Notes: a model not told the origin generated them from the letters alone. A DNA stretch of 64,000 nucleotides from Liquorilactobacillus capillatus DSM 19910 (GCF_001434915.1 NZ_AZEF01000032.1:124435-188434); one strand, 5' to 3'. Shown: positions 1-9,112, counted from the first letter of the stretch. Program-made: numbers and translations.

Positions 1-165
1 CATGTTGCCTTTGTCTTCCATCGACACCATTTTGAGGGGAAAGTCGCGAAACAACTGCGTAATTCGGCAATTATTGATTTTGATAATGATTATAAAGAAT
101 CGTCAACTGCACTTGAATTGAAGCAGAAAGTCGTTATTAGTTACTCTAAAATGAAGCTGGTTTAA
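1..165 (+). CDS. C-terminal fragment of an unidentified protein
   Basis: The frame is open from the first base of the window to a TAA at 163-165 and gives the last 54 residues of a protein. The fragment is polar and charged, has two His-rich spots near its start and ends in SKMKLV. I recognise no domain and assign no function. It lies 40 bp upstream of the potassium channel gene on the same strand with no hairpin terminator between them, so the two may share a transcript. Confidence 0.5.
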   Translation, partial: HVAFVFHRHHFEGKVAKQLRNSAIIDFDNDYKESSTALELKQKVVISYSKMKLV

Positions 166-205
166 GATACTTGTTATTTGTAGTTAGAAAGGCAGGGTTA
201 TCTCA

Positions 206-1588
206 TTGAGCAAGATTAATTACTTATTAATTAAGGTTCGCGAAAATACGACCCCGATTCAGTTGATAGTTATTTCTTACTTTTTGATGATACTCTTGGC
301 CTTTTTTTTATTATGTTTACCTTTTTTTCGAAAAGCGGGGGTAACAGTTTCACTACTAGACACTTTTTTCATGGCAGTTTCGACTGTTAGTGTAACCGGC
401 TTGACGACCTTTCCCCTACATGAGGTCTACAATAATTATGGCATCATCTTGTTAGAAGCGCTTTTTCAAATAGGCGGTTTAGGAATTACCATGTTGGCAA
501 CGGTGGGGATGGTTTTGGCTCGAAAGAGGATTACATTGCATCAGCGACAGTTGATCCAAATCGACATGAACCAACCACGCTTGAGCGGAACAGTGAGGTT
601 AGCATATTCTGTTTTTGGTTTAATGATGATGTTGCAGTTTGTCTTCGGAATTCTTTTTTCGTTGTATCTGTACTTTGAACGCGGCTATGCCCATATCAGT
701 AAAGCTTTTTTTGAGGGGTTCTATATCGCTATTTCGGCAGTTACTAACGCTGGGTTTGATGTGACAGGAACTTCAATCATGCCCTTTAAACATGATTATT
801 TTTTCTTAACGACTGTTATTTTCCTAATAGGTGTTGGCGGAATTGGTTTCCCGGTGCTAACGGAGCTGCGTGAGTGGGCTGGAACTAGGTTAAAACAAAA
901 AAGTGGACAGAAATTCAGGTTTTCCTTGTTTGTTAAACTCGCTGTTTTTTTCGCTTTGTTATTTTTTATATTAGGAACGCTTTTGATATTATTTTCTGAA
1001 ACACGAGGAGCTTTTGCTCATCGTAGTTTGACCGACAAACTGATGACAGCGATGTTTTACAGTGCGTCAACACGGAATGCTGGTTTGCAGTTAGACTCAC
1101 TAAGTACCTTTAATACAACGACTATGCTGATTTTTTCGCTACTTATGTTTATCGGGGCAAGCCCTAGCTCTGTTGGTGGTGGTGTCCGAACAACAACAAT
1201 TGGAATCCTAATTCTTTACATGTATTCTTTCATTCGCGGTCGGCGCAATGTTAATATTTTTGGACGGCAGATCGGACAAGAGGATATCCAAAAGGCAGTT
1301 GTTGTCGTGAATTTATCTGTTTTATTATGTGGGACTGCTATTTTGATCTTGTCAGCAACGGAAAAGCAAACATTAACAGCTTTGATCCTGGAAGTAACAT
1401 CTGCTTTTGGGACGACAGGGCTTTCTTTAGGGATAACCGGCTCATTAAGCATTGTTGGTAAATGGGTGATCATTATTTTAATGTTTATCGGTCGCGTGGG
1501 TATGCTGTACATGTTGATGTTGTTTGTTTCTAAGCGTAAAAAGGACCTTAGTTATAGTTTTCCTACAGAAAGAGTAATTATTGGGTAA
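206..1588 (+). CDS. ktrB: KtrB/TrkH-family potassium uptake channel subunit
   Basis: This 460-residue membrane protein is the pore subunit of a Ktr-type K+ (often Na+-coupled) uptake system. Four pore-loop motifs are visible, each with the filter glycine: SVTGLTT near residue 65, TNAGFD near 180, STRNAGLQ near 293 and FGTTGLSLG near 403. They are spaced by hydrophobic helices as in the KtrB/TrkH superfamily, and the length is normal. The start is a TTG preceded by an AAAGGCAGG ribosome binding site. Ktr pores need a cytoplasmic RCK subunit (KtrA), and no KtrA gene lies in this window, so the partner must be encoded elsewhere. Confidence 0.9.
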   Translation: MSKINYLLIKVRENTTPIQLIVISYFLMILLAFFLLCLPFFRKAGVTVSLLDTFFMAVSTVSVTGLTTFPLHEVYNNYGIILLEALFQIGGLGITMLATVGMVLARKRITLHQRQLIQIDMNQPRLSGTVRLAYSVFGLMMMLQFVFGILFSLYLYFERGYAHISKAFFEGFYIAISAVTNAGFDVTGTSIMPFKHDYFFLTTVIFLIGVGGIGFPVLTELREWAGTRLKQKSGQKFRFSLFVKLAVFFALLFFILGTLLILFSETRGAFAHRSLTDKLMTAMFYSASTRNAGLQLDSLSTFNTTTMLIFSLLMFIGASPSSVGGGVRTTTIGILILYMYSFIRGRRNVNIFGRQIGQEDIQKAVVVVNLSVLLCGTAILILSATEKQTLTALILEVTSAFGTTGLSLGITGSLSIVGKWVIIILMFIGRVGMLYMLMLFVSKRKKDLSYSFPTERVIIG

Positions 1589-1657
1589 CTTATTGGTGTT
1601 AGATACTTAAAATATTCTCATTGACTTTAAATTTATACACGAACGTTAGGAATCATA

Positions 1658-1666
1658 TGTTATAAT
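1658..1666 (+). promoter_or_regulatory. extended -10 promoter for azlCD
   Basis: A perfect TATAAT at 1661-1666 is preceded by TG at 1658-1659, which makes an extended -10 element about 40 bp upstream of the azlC start. No good -35 box is seen at 17 bp, and extended -10 promoters often lack one. Confidence 0.5.
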
Positions 1667-1703
1667 CGAAATTGCGAGGACTTTTATTTTTGGAGGCTTA
1701 TTC

Positions 1704-2474
1704 GTGAAAAATGAGGAATCACGTTGGTTAGAGGTATTGAAAATCGCTCTGCCATTATGTTTAAGTTACATTCCGATCGGTCTTGCTTGCGGTATCTTGT
1801 TGAATGTAGCGGGATTCAACGTGATTTTGACAGGTTTGGTTTCGATCTTGGTGTTCTCAGGTGGTGCACAGTTTCTGTTAGCTTCAATGCTGACAGCCAA
1901 TGCGCCGGTGCACACAATCTTGATTATGCTTTTTTTCCTAGAACTACGTTATGCGCTGCTGGGATCTAGCATATCACAGTACTTACGAAATACGAGTAAG
2001 AAGTTTTTATATATCTTTGCTGTTTCATTGAATGATGAAAACTATGCCGTTAATTATTTGAAATTTGCAACAGATAAAAATTGGACACCTAAAGATGCAC
2101 TGATGGTTGAACATTATTCGCTTCTTTTCTGGGCGTGTGCGAATATTATTGGCAGTCTGATCGGGAATCTCTTATCAGTTGATCTTGCAATTGTTGATTA
2201 TGCATTAACGGCTTTATTCCTATATATGATCGTAATGCAAGTTGTAAATAAGCTGACTATCGTAGTTAGCTTTGTAGCAGCTATTTTTGCGATTATTTCG
2301 ATGGTGCTTCTTAAGAGTACTATGGGATTAGTTATTTCGACCTTGCTGGCATCGTTTGTTGGTTTTGCGCTGGAAGATTACTTAGTTAAGCGCGATAAGA
2401 AGAGAGGCTTCTTATTGAAAAAGATCAAGCCTAAGGCAAGTCGGCGGGTCGTTAGTAAGTCGGGGGATAATTGA
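1704..2474 (+). CDS. azlC: AzlC-family branched-chain amino acid exporter, large subunit
   Basis: A 256-residue polytopic membrane protein of the AzlC family, which pairs with AzlD to export branched-chain amino acids and analogues. The N-terminal half has the family pattern of a short cytoplasmic start, a Gly-rich first helix and the FSGGAQF motif near residue 53. The tail is basic and cytoplasmic (KRDKKRG followed by further Lys/Arg). The GTG start has a GGAGG site 7 bp upstream. The stop overlaps the azlD start by one base (TGATG), which indicates translational coupling. Confidence 0.88.
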   Translation: MKNEESRWLEVLKIALPLCLSYIPIGLACGILLNVAGFNVILTGLVSILVFSGGAQFLLASMLTANAPVHTILIMLFFLELRYALLGSSISQYLRNTSKKFLYIFAVSLNDENYAVNYLKFATDKNWTPKDALMVEHYSLLFWACANIIGSLIGNLLSVDLAIVDYALTALFLYMIVMQVVNKLTIVVSFVAAIFAIISMVLLKSTMGLVISTLLASFVGFALEDYLVKRDKKRGFLLKKIKPKASRRVVSKSGDN

Positions 2475-2821
2475 TGATGACAGCAAAAACTATGGAACAT
2501 TTAATTTTAGTGATCCTTTCAATGCTTGTCGCTTTTGGGCCGCGTTTTATCCCTTTACGTATTTTCTCAACGCGTGATATCCCTAAATGGTTTAATGAAT
2601 GGATGAAGTATGTACCCGTTTCATTATTTACGGCATTGGTTGTCAAAGATGTTTTCATTAATACTGGCGAAGGCTATGTCTTTACGGGTATACATAATAT
2701 GGCAAAAATTATTGCTTCGTTAATAGTAATAGCAGTGGCATATCGATCACGCTCAATGGGGCTTTCAGTTATCCTAGGGTTAGTGGCTGTTACTATCTTA
2801 GCAATGTTCTTACCGGTTTAA
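2474..2821 (+). CDS. azlD: AzlD-family branched-chain amino acid exporter, small subunit
   Basis: A 115-residue protein with about four hydrophobic helices, the usual size for AzlD, the obligatory small partner of AzlC. The motif FGPRFIPLRIF near residues 23-33 is typical of the family. I place the start at the ATG overlapping the azlC stop, 7 bp after a GGGGG ribosome binding site; ATG 2477 is equally in frame. A hairpin terminator follows the stop by about 40 bp, so azlCD appears to be a complete two-gene operon. Confidence 0.85.
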   Translation: MMTAKTMEHLILVILSMLVAFGPRFIPLRIFSTRDIPKWFNEWMKYVPVSLFTALVVKDVFINTGEGYVFTGIHNMAKIIASLIVIAVAYRSRSMGLSVILGLVAVTILAMFLPV

Positions 2822-2858
2822 TAATAAATAAAAGTATAAACTAATAATTAGTCTAAAT

Positions 2859-2899
2859 GAGCTAAGTTAAAAAGATAATTTTTGACTTAGGTCTTTTTT
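2859..2899 (+). terminator. terminator of azlCD
   Basis: The arms GAGCTAAGTTAAAAA and TTTTTGACTTAGGTC pair with one mismatch and one G-U pair around a short loop. A run of Ts follows. Confidence 0.8.
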
Positions 2900-2926
2900 T
2901 GTAGTAAGAATTCACTTAAGTAATTA

Positions 2927-3230
2927 CAGACTACCTTCATAATTTGTCCTTAATGCTCGAAGCCTAGGCGACTGTTGTCACACTTCTTTAACGTGTTCCA
3001 ACAGTCAGACTTTTATGCTTAAGTCTCAATTACTCGTAGTCAAAGGCAGACTACCTTCGTAATTTGTCCTTAATGCTCGAAGTCTAGGCGACCGTTGTCA
3101 CACTTCTTTAACGTGTTCCAACAGTCAGACTTTTATGCTTAAGTCCCAATTACTCGTAGTCAAAGGCAGACTACCTTCGTAATTTGTCCTTAATGCTCGA
3201 AGTCTAGGCGACCGTTGTCACACTTCTTTA
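2927..3230. repeat. 120-bp tandem repeat, 2.5 copies
   Basis: A unit beginning CAGACTACCTTC recurs at 2927, 3047 and 3167, an exact 120-bp period. Units 1 and 2 are complete and unit 3 stops after 64 bp. Copies 2 and 3 differ from copy 1 by only a few transitions. Each full unit contains a potential hairpin with arms GACTGTTGTCACAC and GTGTTCCAACAGTC (12 of 14 pairs) and a loop of about nine bases; in units 2-3 a T-to-C change weakens one pair. No reading frame continues through the array. It fills the gap between the azlD terminator and the cfa promoter. Confidence 0.9.
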
Positions 3231-3276
3231 TTTGTGTCATAAAAGCGCTCTTTTCCAAACAACTTTTTTCAAGATT

Positions 3277-3305
3277 ATGAAAAAGTGTGTGAAAAGTGAT
3301 AGAAT
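3277..3305 (+). promoter_or_regulatory. probable cfa promoter
   Basis: TAGAAT at 3300-3305 is preceded by TGA, making an extended -10 element. A weak ATGAAA lies 17 bp upstream. It sits about 50 bp before the cfa start, just beyond the tandem repeat. Confidence 0.45.
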
Positions 3306-3354
3306 ACTATTGTTTAGTTACGAATTGAGTAAAAAGCGGAGGTTAGAGACAGTT

Positions 3355-4542
3355 ATGATCGACAAAATATTCTACAAAAAAATGTTGAGCAAATCTTTCA
3401 GCATCCCAGTTCGAGTAAATTATTGGGATGGTGACAGCGAGCAATATGGCGAAGGAACACCTGAGGTAACAATTACCTTTAAGGAAGCTGTTCCAATTAA
3501 AGAATTAATGCGCAATGCCTCCATTGCTTTAGGCGAGGCGTACATGGATGGCCGTATCCAGATCGATGGTTCGATTCAAGCTTTAGTTAGATCCGCTTAT
3601 GAATCAGCAGGAAGTTTCTTTTACAATAGCAAATTGAAACGTTTTCTGCCCAAACAATCACATTCGGAAAAAAGTAGTAAAACGGATATCCAGAGTCATT
3701 ATGACCTGGGAAATGATTTTTATCGTTTATGGCTTGATCCTTCAATGACATATTCTTGTGCCTACTTTGAAAATGACAAGGATACACTTGAACAGGCACA
3801 ATTAAATAAAGTACATCATATTATTCAGAAACTAGATCCACAACCTGGTAAAAAGCTACTTGATATCGGATGTGGCTGGGGGACTTTAATGCTGACGGCT
3901 GCCAAAGAGTATGGGTTAGATGCCTCAGGGATTACCTTGAGCGAAGAACAATATACTTTTGTACAGAAAAGAATCAAGGAAGAAGGTCTTGAAGGGAAGG
4001 CTCACGTTTATCTGGAAGATTATCGTGAACTCCAAGAAGGACCGTTTGACTACATTACAAGTGTCGGCATGTTCGAACATGTTGGTAAAGAGAATCTGGG
4101 GACTTACTTCCAAACAGTTGCTGATTATTTGAGTGATAATGGAGTGGCATTGATTCACGGAATAACACGCCAGCAAGGTGGAGCCTTTAATGGCTGGATC
4201 AACCAGTATATTTTCCCTGGCGGCTATATTCCTGGAATGACTGAGAACTTACAGCATATCATTGATGCTGGAATGCAGGTTTTTGATATGGAAACGTTGC
4301 GCCGCCATTACCAACGGACATTGGAAATCTGGGATAAAAACTTCCAGCAGAACCTCGATGTTATTTCACAAAAGGCGGATGAAAAGTTTGTTCGTATGTG
4401 GGATCTATATCTACAAGCCTGCGCAGCTTCTTTTGAATCCGGCAATATTGATTGTATTCAATATTTGATCTCTAAGGGGCCAAGTGGTAGAACGTTACCT
4501 AAAACCCGTGATTATATTTATAATAATCCTATTATTAAATAA
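3355..4542 (+). CDS. cfa: cyclopropane-fatty-acyl-phospholipid synthase
   Basis: This S-adenosylmethionine-dependent enzyme adds a methylene bridge to unsaturated acyl chains of membrane phospholipids. It is induced in lactic acid bacteria by acid and at stationary phase (family knowledge). The protein has 395 residues, the usual length, with the SAM-binding LDIGCGWG near residue 169, the substrate-side [13 protein letters not shown] near 118 and MFEHVG near 239. I use ATG 3355 because a GCGGAGG site lies upstream. The frame is open further upstream to 3232, but that extension runs through the promoter and has no family similarity. The gene is monocistronic between the tandem repeat and a terminator. 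Confidence 0.93.
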   Translation: MIDKIFYKKMLSKSFSIPVRVNYWDGDSEQYGEGTPEVTITFKEAVPIKELMRNASIALGEAYMDGRIQIDGSIQALVRSAYESAGSFFYNSKLKRFLPKQSHSEKSSKTDIQSHYDLGNDFYRLWLDPSMTYSCAYFENDKDTLEQAQLNKVHHIIQKLDPQPGKKLLDIGCGWGTLMLTAAKEYGLDASGITLSEEQYTFVQKRIKEEGLEGKAHVYLEDYRELQEGPFDYITSVGMFEHVGKENLGTYFQTVADYLSDNGVALIHGITRQQGGAFNGWINQYIFPGGYIPGMTENLQHIIDAGMQVFDMETLRRHYQRTLEIWDKNFQQNLDVISQKADEKFVRMWDLYLQACAASFESGNIDCIQYLISKGPSGRTLPKTRDYIYNNPIIK

Positions 4543-4562
4543 AATTCTGATAGTGATAAAAT

Positions 4563-4606
4563 GAAAAAGATAGCTAACCTGTATTGGAGGAAAGCTATCT
4601 TTTTTG
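4563..4606. terminator. bidirectional terminator between cfa and the LacI regulator
   Basis: The arms AAAAAGATAGCT and AGCTATCTTTTTT flank a 17-base loop. A-runs and T-runs on opposite sides allow termination of the two convergent genes. Confidence 0.85.
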
Positions 4607-4636
4607 AGTTATGTATAGCTATTTAGGTGAGTTGAT

Positions 4637-5635
4637 CTAAAGTGATCGTTTCTTAACACTTTGACGCTCAGTGATCTCAATATCTGTAAAGGCATTTTGA
4701 TACTGACCATTTATTAAGTAGGCGGCACCAAGGTAGCCCATTTGATAGAAGTCCTGGGTAACGCTTGTCAATTGTGGTTGGACTATTTTACAGAGGTAAG
4801 TGCCATCAATCGCGATGATCGACAAATCATTTGGGACATTCAAATTTAGTTTAGCGGCTTGATTCAATAAACCAACGCCGACAAGGTCGCTACCAGTGAT
4901 AATAGCAGTTACCTTTTTTTGCTGATGATAGTTGAGCATTGCCTGTTCACCAGCTGTATAACTATAATTACCTGGTTGAATCCAACTTTTTTGCGGGATA
5001 ATACCATTTTCAAGTAGAGCACGTTGATAACCGGCTAAACGCTGCTTACCTGTGTGGGCACCAGATTCAAGATCAATACCAGCTAATCCAATACAGCGGT
5101 GTCCCATTTCAATCAGGTATTTGGTAGCTTCATAACCAATCTGATAGTCATCAGAAGCAACATAATTAAGGGTGGGGTCTTTAAATGAAATTGAAATGAA
5201 GCGAAAGGGAACGCGAGCTGATTTTAAGAGTTTAAGGTTCTCCGCGAATAGATCGACGGAGAGAAGTAGAATTCCCATAATAGGACGTTCAAGAGCCGTT
5301 GTAAGAGCTCGTTGTTGCGATTGTGCATGATGGTCACCTGCGTACAAAATGATAACTCTTTTATTAGCTTCCGTAGCTTTTTTCTGAATACCATCAATAA
5401 TCGCTTCAGAAAAATTAGTTTTAGTTGAATTTACGATGATGGCAATAACATTACTTTTTTGTGTGACTAGTTCTGTCGCAGCCATATTTTTTTTATAGCC
5501 TAATTTAGCTGCAGCTGCATTGATAATCGTAGCTGTTTTTTGGCTGAAGAAGCCCTCTTTATTTGAAAGAACCCGTGAAACGGTAGCAACTGAAAAACCA
5601 GTTTCACGCGCAATATCTTTAATCGTTATCCCCAT
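4637..5635 (-). CDS. LacI-family transcriptional repressor of the adjacent glucoside operon
   Basis: A 332-residue LacI/GalR regulator. Residues 4-23 (TIKDIARETGFSVATVSRVL) form the helix-turn-helix, followed by the hinge helix and a periplasmic-binding-protein-like sensor domain ending near residue 330. It is transcribed divergently from a sugar permease and an oligo-1,6-glucosidase. Two identical palindromic operators lie in the 200-bp gap, one over the permease -35 box. The inferred role is repression of both directions, relieved by an alpha-glucoside or a derivative. The inducer cannot be read from sequence. Confidence 0.88.
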   Translation of the reverse strand: MGITIKDIARETGFSVATVSRVLSNKEGFFSQKTATIINAAAAKLGYKKNMAATELVTQKSNVIAIIVNSTKTNFSEAIIDGIQKKATEANKRVIILYAGDHHAQSQQRALTTALERPIMGILLLSVDLFAENLKLLKSARVPFRFISISFKDPTLNYVASDDYQIGYEATKYLIEMGHRCIGLAGIDLESGAHTGKQRLAGYQRALLENGIIPQKSWIQPGNYSYTAGEQAMLNYHQQKKVTAIITGSDLVGVGLLNQAAKLNLNVPNDLSIIAIDGTYLCKIVQPQLTSVTQDFYQMGYLGAAYLINGQYQNAFTDIEITERQSVKKRSL

Positions 5636-5728
5636 ATACTCTTCCCCTTAAATTATAGATATATTTCAATTCTACCGCGTGCAGCTCTAAATTAAAACAT
5701 TAAAATCCTTTTGGGACGATCTTTTTCC

Positions 5729-5740
5729 GTAAACGTTTAC
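5729..5740. promoter_or_regulatory. LacI-type operator 1
   Basis: Perfect 12-bp palindrome GTAAACGTTTAC, the classic LacI/GalR-family operator form with a central CG. Its centre is 32 bp (three helical turns) from an identical second site. The sequence is also close to a CcpA cre site. Confidence 0.82.
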
Positions 5741-5758
5741 TAAATTTCAAAAAAACTA

Positions 5759-5787
5759 TTGTAAACGTTTACTGTAAGTGCTATAGT
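5759..5787 (+). promoter_or_regulatory. permease promoter overlapped by LacI-type operator 2
   Basis: TTGTAA at 5759-5764 and TATAGT at 5782-5787 are separated by 17 bp. A second perfect GTAAACGTTTAC at 5761-5772 covers the -35 box, so a bound repressor would exclude RNA polymerase. TGTAAACGTTTACT here also differs from the cre consensus at only one position, so carbon catabolite control by CcpA is possible. Confidence 0.75.
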
Positions 5788-5835
5788 TCTTAGTGAAAGC
5801 AGTTACGTTAAACTTATGAAGAGGAGTGGATGGAT

Positions 5836-7269
5836 ATGGATAGCAAGGCAGGATCAGCAGTGACCGTAAAGAAAAAAGGTATGCCGGTCAAGAAAACAGC
5901 AACAACTAAGAAGGCCCAAATATCAAACTCATTACCGTCACTATCATTAAAGACTATTTTTGCAATGACTTTTGGCTTTTTTGGGGTTAATATGGCGTTC
6001 TCATTGCAGTCATCACAGATGGGGAGAATATTTCAAACGATCGGAGCAGATCCAACTAAGTTAGGCTTCTTCTTTATTTTACCGCCATTAGCTGGAATGG
6101 TAGTTCAACCGTTAGTCGGAAAATATTCAGATCTGACGTGGTCGAATAAATTTGGACGTAGAATGCCGTACTTGATATTAGGTGCACCAATTGCAGCTCT
6201 TGTAATGGTGTTACTACCTAATGCCGGTTCATTTGGTTTTGGTTATGCATCGATCGCAGCGTTGACTTTTGGAGCAATTGCTATTTTATTTATGGATTTA
6301 TCAAGCAACGTTTGTATGCAGCCGTTCAAGATGATCGTCGGCGACATGGTGAATGAGAATCAAAAAGATTTAGCTTGGTCATGGCAGCAATCATTTAGTA
6401 ACCTTGGCGGTGTTATCGCAACTATTTTTCCTTTTTTACTGACAGCATTGGGTGTTGCTAATGTTGCTAAACAAGGTGAGGTTCCGCTTTCCGTTAGATT
6501 ATCCTTTTATATTGGTGCTGCGATCTTATTAGCAACTTCTATTTATACAATCGTAAGCGTTAAGGAATATGATCCTCTTTCTTATGCCAAGTACCATCAT
6601 ATTGATACCAAAGCTCCGCAAGAAAAACCTTCTTTATGGGCATTAGTTAAGAGAGCTCCGCGGTCTTTCTGGGAAGTGTCATTCGTTCAGCTATTTGATT
6701 GGTTTGCTTTTCAATATTTATGGACATACGCTACAGGTGCAATTGCCAAAAATGTTTGGAACACAGCGGATACGGCTTCAGCAGGTTATCAAGCTGCCGG
6801 TAACTGGTATGGAATCTTAACCTGTGTTCAATCTGTCGCTGCTGTTATCTGGGGCTTCGTGGTTCTTTCAAGAACGAGCCCATATAAGAGAAAGTTCTGG
6901 TTTAGAGTTGGTTTGTTTAGTGGTGCTTTAGGCTTTATCGGTGTTTTCTTTACGCATAATCAATATTTATTGTTACTACCATTTTGTTTGATTGGTATTT
7001 CTTATTTAACGATGCAGACAGAAGCCTTTTCAATCTTTACTTCATCACTTGATGGTAAAAATGAGGGCGCTTATATGGGGCTCTTCAACTGTGGGATCTG
7101 TTTACCGCAGATTATTGCTTCACTGCTTAGTTTTATCATTTTCCCATTGATCAATAAATCAATGCCAGGAATGATCTTAGTTGCGGGTCTTGTAATGTTA
7201 TTGGGTGTTTTCGCAGTCGGTATAATCAAAGAAGACACACCACAAACTGGACTTACAGGTAAAAAATAA
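5836..7269 (+). CDS. MFS sugar permease, probable alpha-glucoside (maltose/isomaltose) transporter
   Basis: A 477-residue major facilitator protein with about 12 hydrophobic helices and a long basic, Lys-rich N-terminal tail. The block VGKYSDLTW followed by FGRRMPY (residues 95-114) is the loop 2-3 motif of the SLC45/GPH-like disaccharide permeases found next to maltose genes in lactobacilli. The start at ATG 5836 is preferred because GAGGAG is 9 bp upstream; ATG 5830 would leave only 3 bp. The gene sits 32 bp before the glucosidase and shares its promoter, so the natural substrate is probably an alpha-glucoside. Which one cannot be told. Confidence 0.83.
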   Translation: MDSKAGSAVTVKKKGMPVKKTATTKKAQISNSLPSLSLKTIFAMTFGFFGVNMAFSLQSSQMGRIFQTIGADPTKLGFFFILPPLAGMVVQPLVGKYSDLTWSNKFGRRMPYLILGAPIAALVMVLLPNAGSFGFGYASIAALTFGAIAILFMDLSSNVCMQPFKMIVGDMVNENQKDLAWSWQQSFSNLGGVIATIFPFLLTALGVANVAKQGEVPLSVRLSFYIGAAILLATSIYTIVSVKEYDPLSYAKYHHIDTKAPQEKPSLWALVKRAPRSFWEVSFVQLFDWFAFQYLWTYATGAIAKNVWNTADTASAGYQAAGNWYGILTCVQSVAAVIWGFVVLSRTSPYKRKFWFRVGLFSGALGFIGVFFTHNQYLLLLPFCLIGISYLTMQTEAFSIFTSSLDGKNEGAYMGLFNCGICLPQIIASLLSFIIFPLINKSMPGMILVAGLVMLLGVFAVGIIKEDTPQTGLTGKK

Positions 7270-7301
7270 AGTTTAAGAGAGTATTTTAAGGGAGAGAATT
7301 G

Positions 7302-8975
7302 ATGATGAAGAAAAAATGGTGGCAAAAAGCAGTTGTTTATCAGGTTTATCCACGTAGTTTCCAAGATAGTAATGGTGATGGAATCGGTGATTTAGCGGGT
7401 GTACTGCAACGATTACCGTATATCAAAAAGTTGGGAGTAGATGTTATCTGGCTCAATCCAGTTTATAAGTCACCAGATAAAGATAACGGTTATGATATAA
7501 GTGATTACCGCGATATTCAACCTAAGTTTGGTAATATGGAGATCTTTGATAAACTCTTGCATGAAGCGCATCGATTGGGCTTGAAAATTGTAATGGATCT
7601 GGTTGTTAACCATACTAGTGATCAACATAAATGGTTTCAAGAAAGCCGCAAGTCTGTTACTAATCCCTACCGTGATTTTTATATCTGGCGTGATGGACGC
7701 AATGGAAAGGCACCAAATAATTGGGGCTCTTACTTCGGCGGATCAACATGGGATTACGATGAAGCGACTAAGCAGTATTACTTGCATCTATTTGCGAAAG
7801 GCCAGCCGGATTTAAACTGGGAAAACCCTACAGTACGTGAAGAAATATGGAAACTGATGCGCTTTTGGTTAGATAAAGGGATTGATGGGTTCCGCATGGA
7901 TGTGATCAACTTTATCTCTAAACCAGCAGGACTACCTGATGCGCCTAATCCCAAAAATGCAGAATATGCTGATGTTGAGCCGATGGTTGCTGATGGGGCT
8001 AAGGTAAACGATTATCTGCGAGAAATGAATGAACAGGTCCTATCTAAGTATGATGTGATGAGTGTCGGAGAGATGCCCAGTTCTAAGCCAGAGGATGCGG
8101 TTCAATATAGTGGCTTAGAGGCCGGTGAGTTAAATATGGTCTTTCAATTTGATCATGTGACGCTGGCACTGAATGATGATCCTCGTCTAGGAAAGTGGGA
8201 TGATAAGCCGATTCAGTTAGTTGATCTAAAAAGGGCTTTATCTCGCTGGCAGCAAGCTTTAGACGGTAAAGGTTGGAATAGTCTTTATTGGAATAATCAT
8301 GACCGTGCACGTGCAGTATCGCGTTTTGGTAATGACAGTCCTGAGTTCAGGGAAAGATCAGCTAAGATGCTGGCGGCAACTCTGCATATGATGCAGGGTA
8401 CTCCTTATATCTACCAGGGTGAAGAATTAGGGATGACGAATGCTCATTTTACTGACTTACAGCAGTATCGTGATATTGAATCGTTGGAAGCCTATCATCA
8501 GCTGGTTGAAAAAGAAAAACTGACCGACCATGATAGTATGATGCGTTATTTAGCAACAGAATCACGGGATAACGCCCGGACGCCAATGCAATGGGATGAT
8601 TCACAGAACGCCGGCTTTACAGAGGGGACACCTTGGCTAGAGCTGAATAAAAATTACCATGAACTGAATGCTCAGCGAGAGTTAGAAGATAAGGATTCTG
8701 TCTTTTATTTCTACCAAGAATTGATTAACATGAGGCATAAGAGTGATTTGATCGTCTATGGTGATTATTGTGAACTTGACCCTGCAGATAATGAAGTTTT
8801 TGCCTATAAACGCCATTATGAGGGTAAAACATTGCTAGTTATCAGTAACTTTACAGCTAAAGATGTTACCCGGTCATATGATGGTGAAGTGCAAAAGAAA
8901 TTACTGCTTAGCAACTATGAAGATGATTTAAAAACACGATTACGACCATATGAAGTCAAGGTATACAGTTACTAA
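7302..8975 (+). CDS. malL: GH13 oligo-1,6-glucosidase (alpha-glucosidase)
   Basis: A 557-residue cytoplasmic glycoside hydrolase of family GH13, subfamily 31 type. The conserved regions are visible: DLVVNHTS near 98-105, GFRMDVIN with nucleophile Asp200, VGEMP with acid/base Glu257 and NNHDRARAV with Asp334. The residue after the nucleophile is Val, which in this family marks preference for alpha-1,6 links (isomaltose, panose), whereas maltases usually carry Ala or Thr. The start is ATG 7302 behind AAGGGAGAG; 7305 is also possible. It would release glucose from the sugar imported by the upstream permease. Confidence 0.92.
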   Translation: MMKKKWWQKAVVYQVYPRSFQDSNGDGIGDLAGVLQRLPYIKKLGVDVIWLNPVYKSPDKDNGYDISDYRDIQPKFGNMEIFDKLLHEAHRLGLKIVMDLVVNHTSDQHKWFQESRKSVTNPYRDFYIWRDGRNGKAPNNWGSYFGGSTWDYDEATKQYYLHLFAKGQPDLNWENPTVREEIWKLMRFWLDKGIDGFRMDVINFISKPAGLPDAPNPKNAEYADVEPMVADGAKVNDYLREMNEQVLSKYDVMSVGEMPSSKPEDAVQYSGLEAGELNMVFQFDHVTLALNDDPRLGKWDDKPIQLVDLKRALSRWQQALDGKGWNSLYWNNHDRARAVSRFGNDSPEFRERSAKMLAATLHMMQGTPYIYQGEELGMTNAHFTDLQQYRDIESLEAYHQLVEKEKLTDHDSMMRYLATESRDNARTPMQWDDSQNAGFTEGTPWLELNKNYHELNAQRELEDKDSVFYFYQELINMRHKSDLIVYGDYCELDPADNEVFAYKRHYEGKTLLVISNFTAKDVTRSYDGEVQKKLLLSNYEDDLKTRLRPYEVKVYSY

Positions 8976-8992
8976 TTAGTAAGTTTAACGTA

Positions 8993-9040
8993 CAAAACGA
9001 AGGGAGCACGAGACAAAAGTCTCAAACTCCCTTCGTTTTG
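8993..9040. terminator. hairpin terminator between convergent genes
   Basis: The 14-bp perfect arms CAAAACGAAGGGAG and CTCCCTTCGTTTTG enclose a second small stem GAGAC/GTCTC. It lies between the convergent glucosidase and DedA genes and could work both ways. Confidence 0.75.
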
Positions 9041-9112
9041 CGTCCCTTGGAAGATATCGACGCGAAGTCAGTAAGGATATCGGTTTAAGGGTTGACCTGT
9101 AACTCAGATATA

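Noticed and set aside
1216..1512. Minus-strand frame inside ktrB, and many similar antisense frames
   Set aside because: These lie wholly within well-identified genes, lack ribosome sites and resemble no protein family.
2927..3230. Repeats considered as a CRISPR array
   Set aside because: The period is 120 bp of continuous near-identical sequence with no unique spacers, and no cas genes are present.
3232..3354. N-terminal extension of Cfa
   Set aside because: The extension overlaps the promoter and repeat; ATG 3355 has a ribosome site and gives the normal family length.
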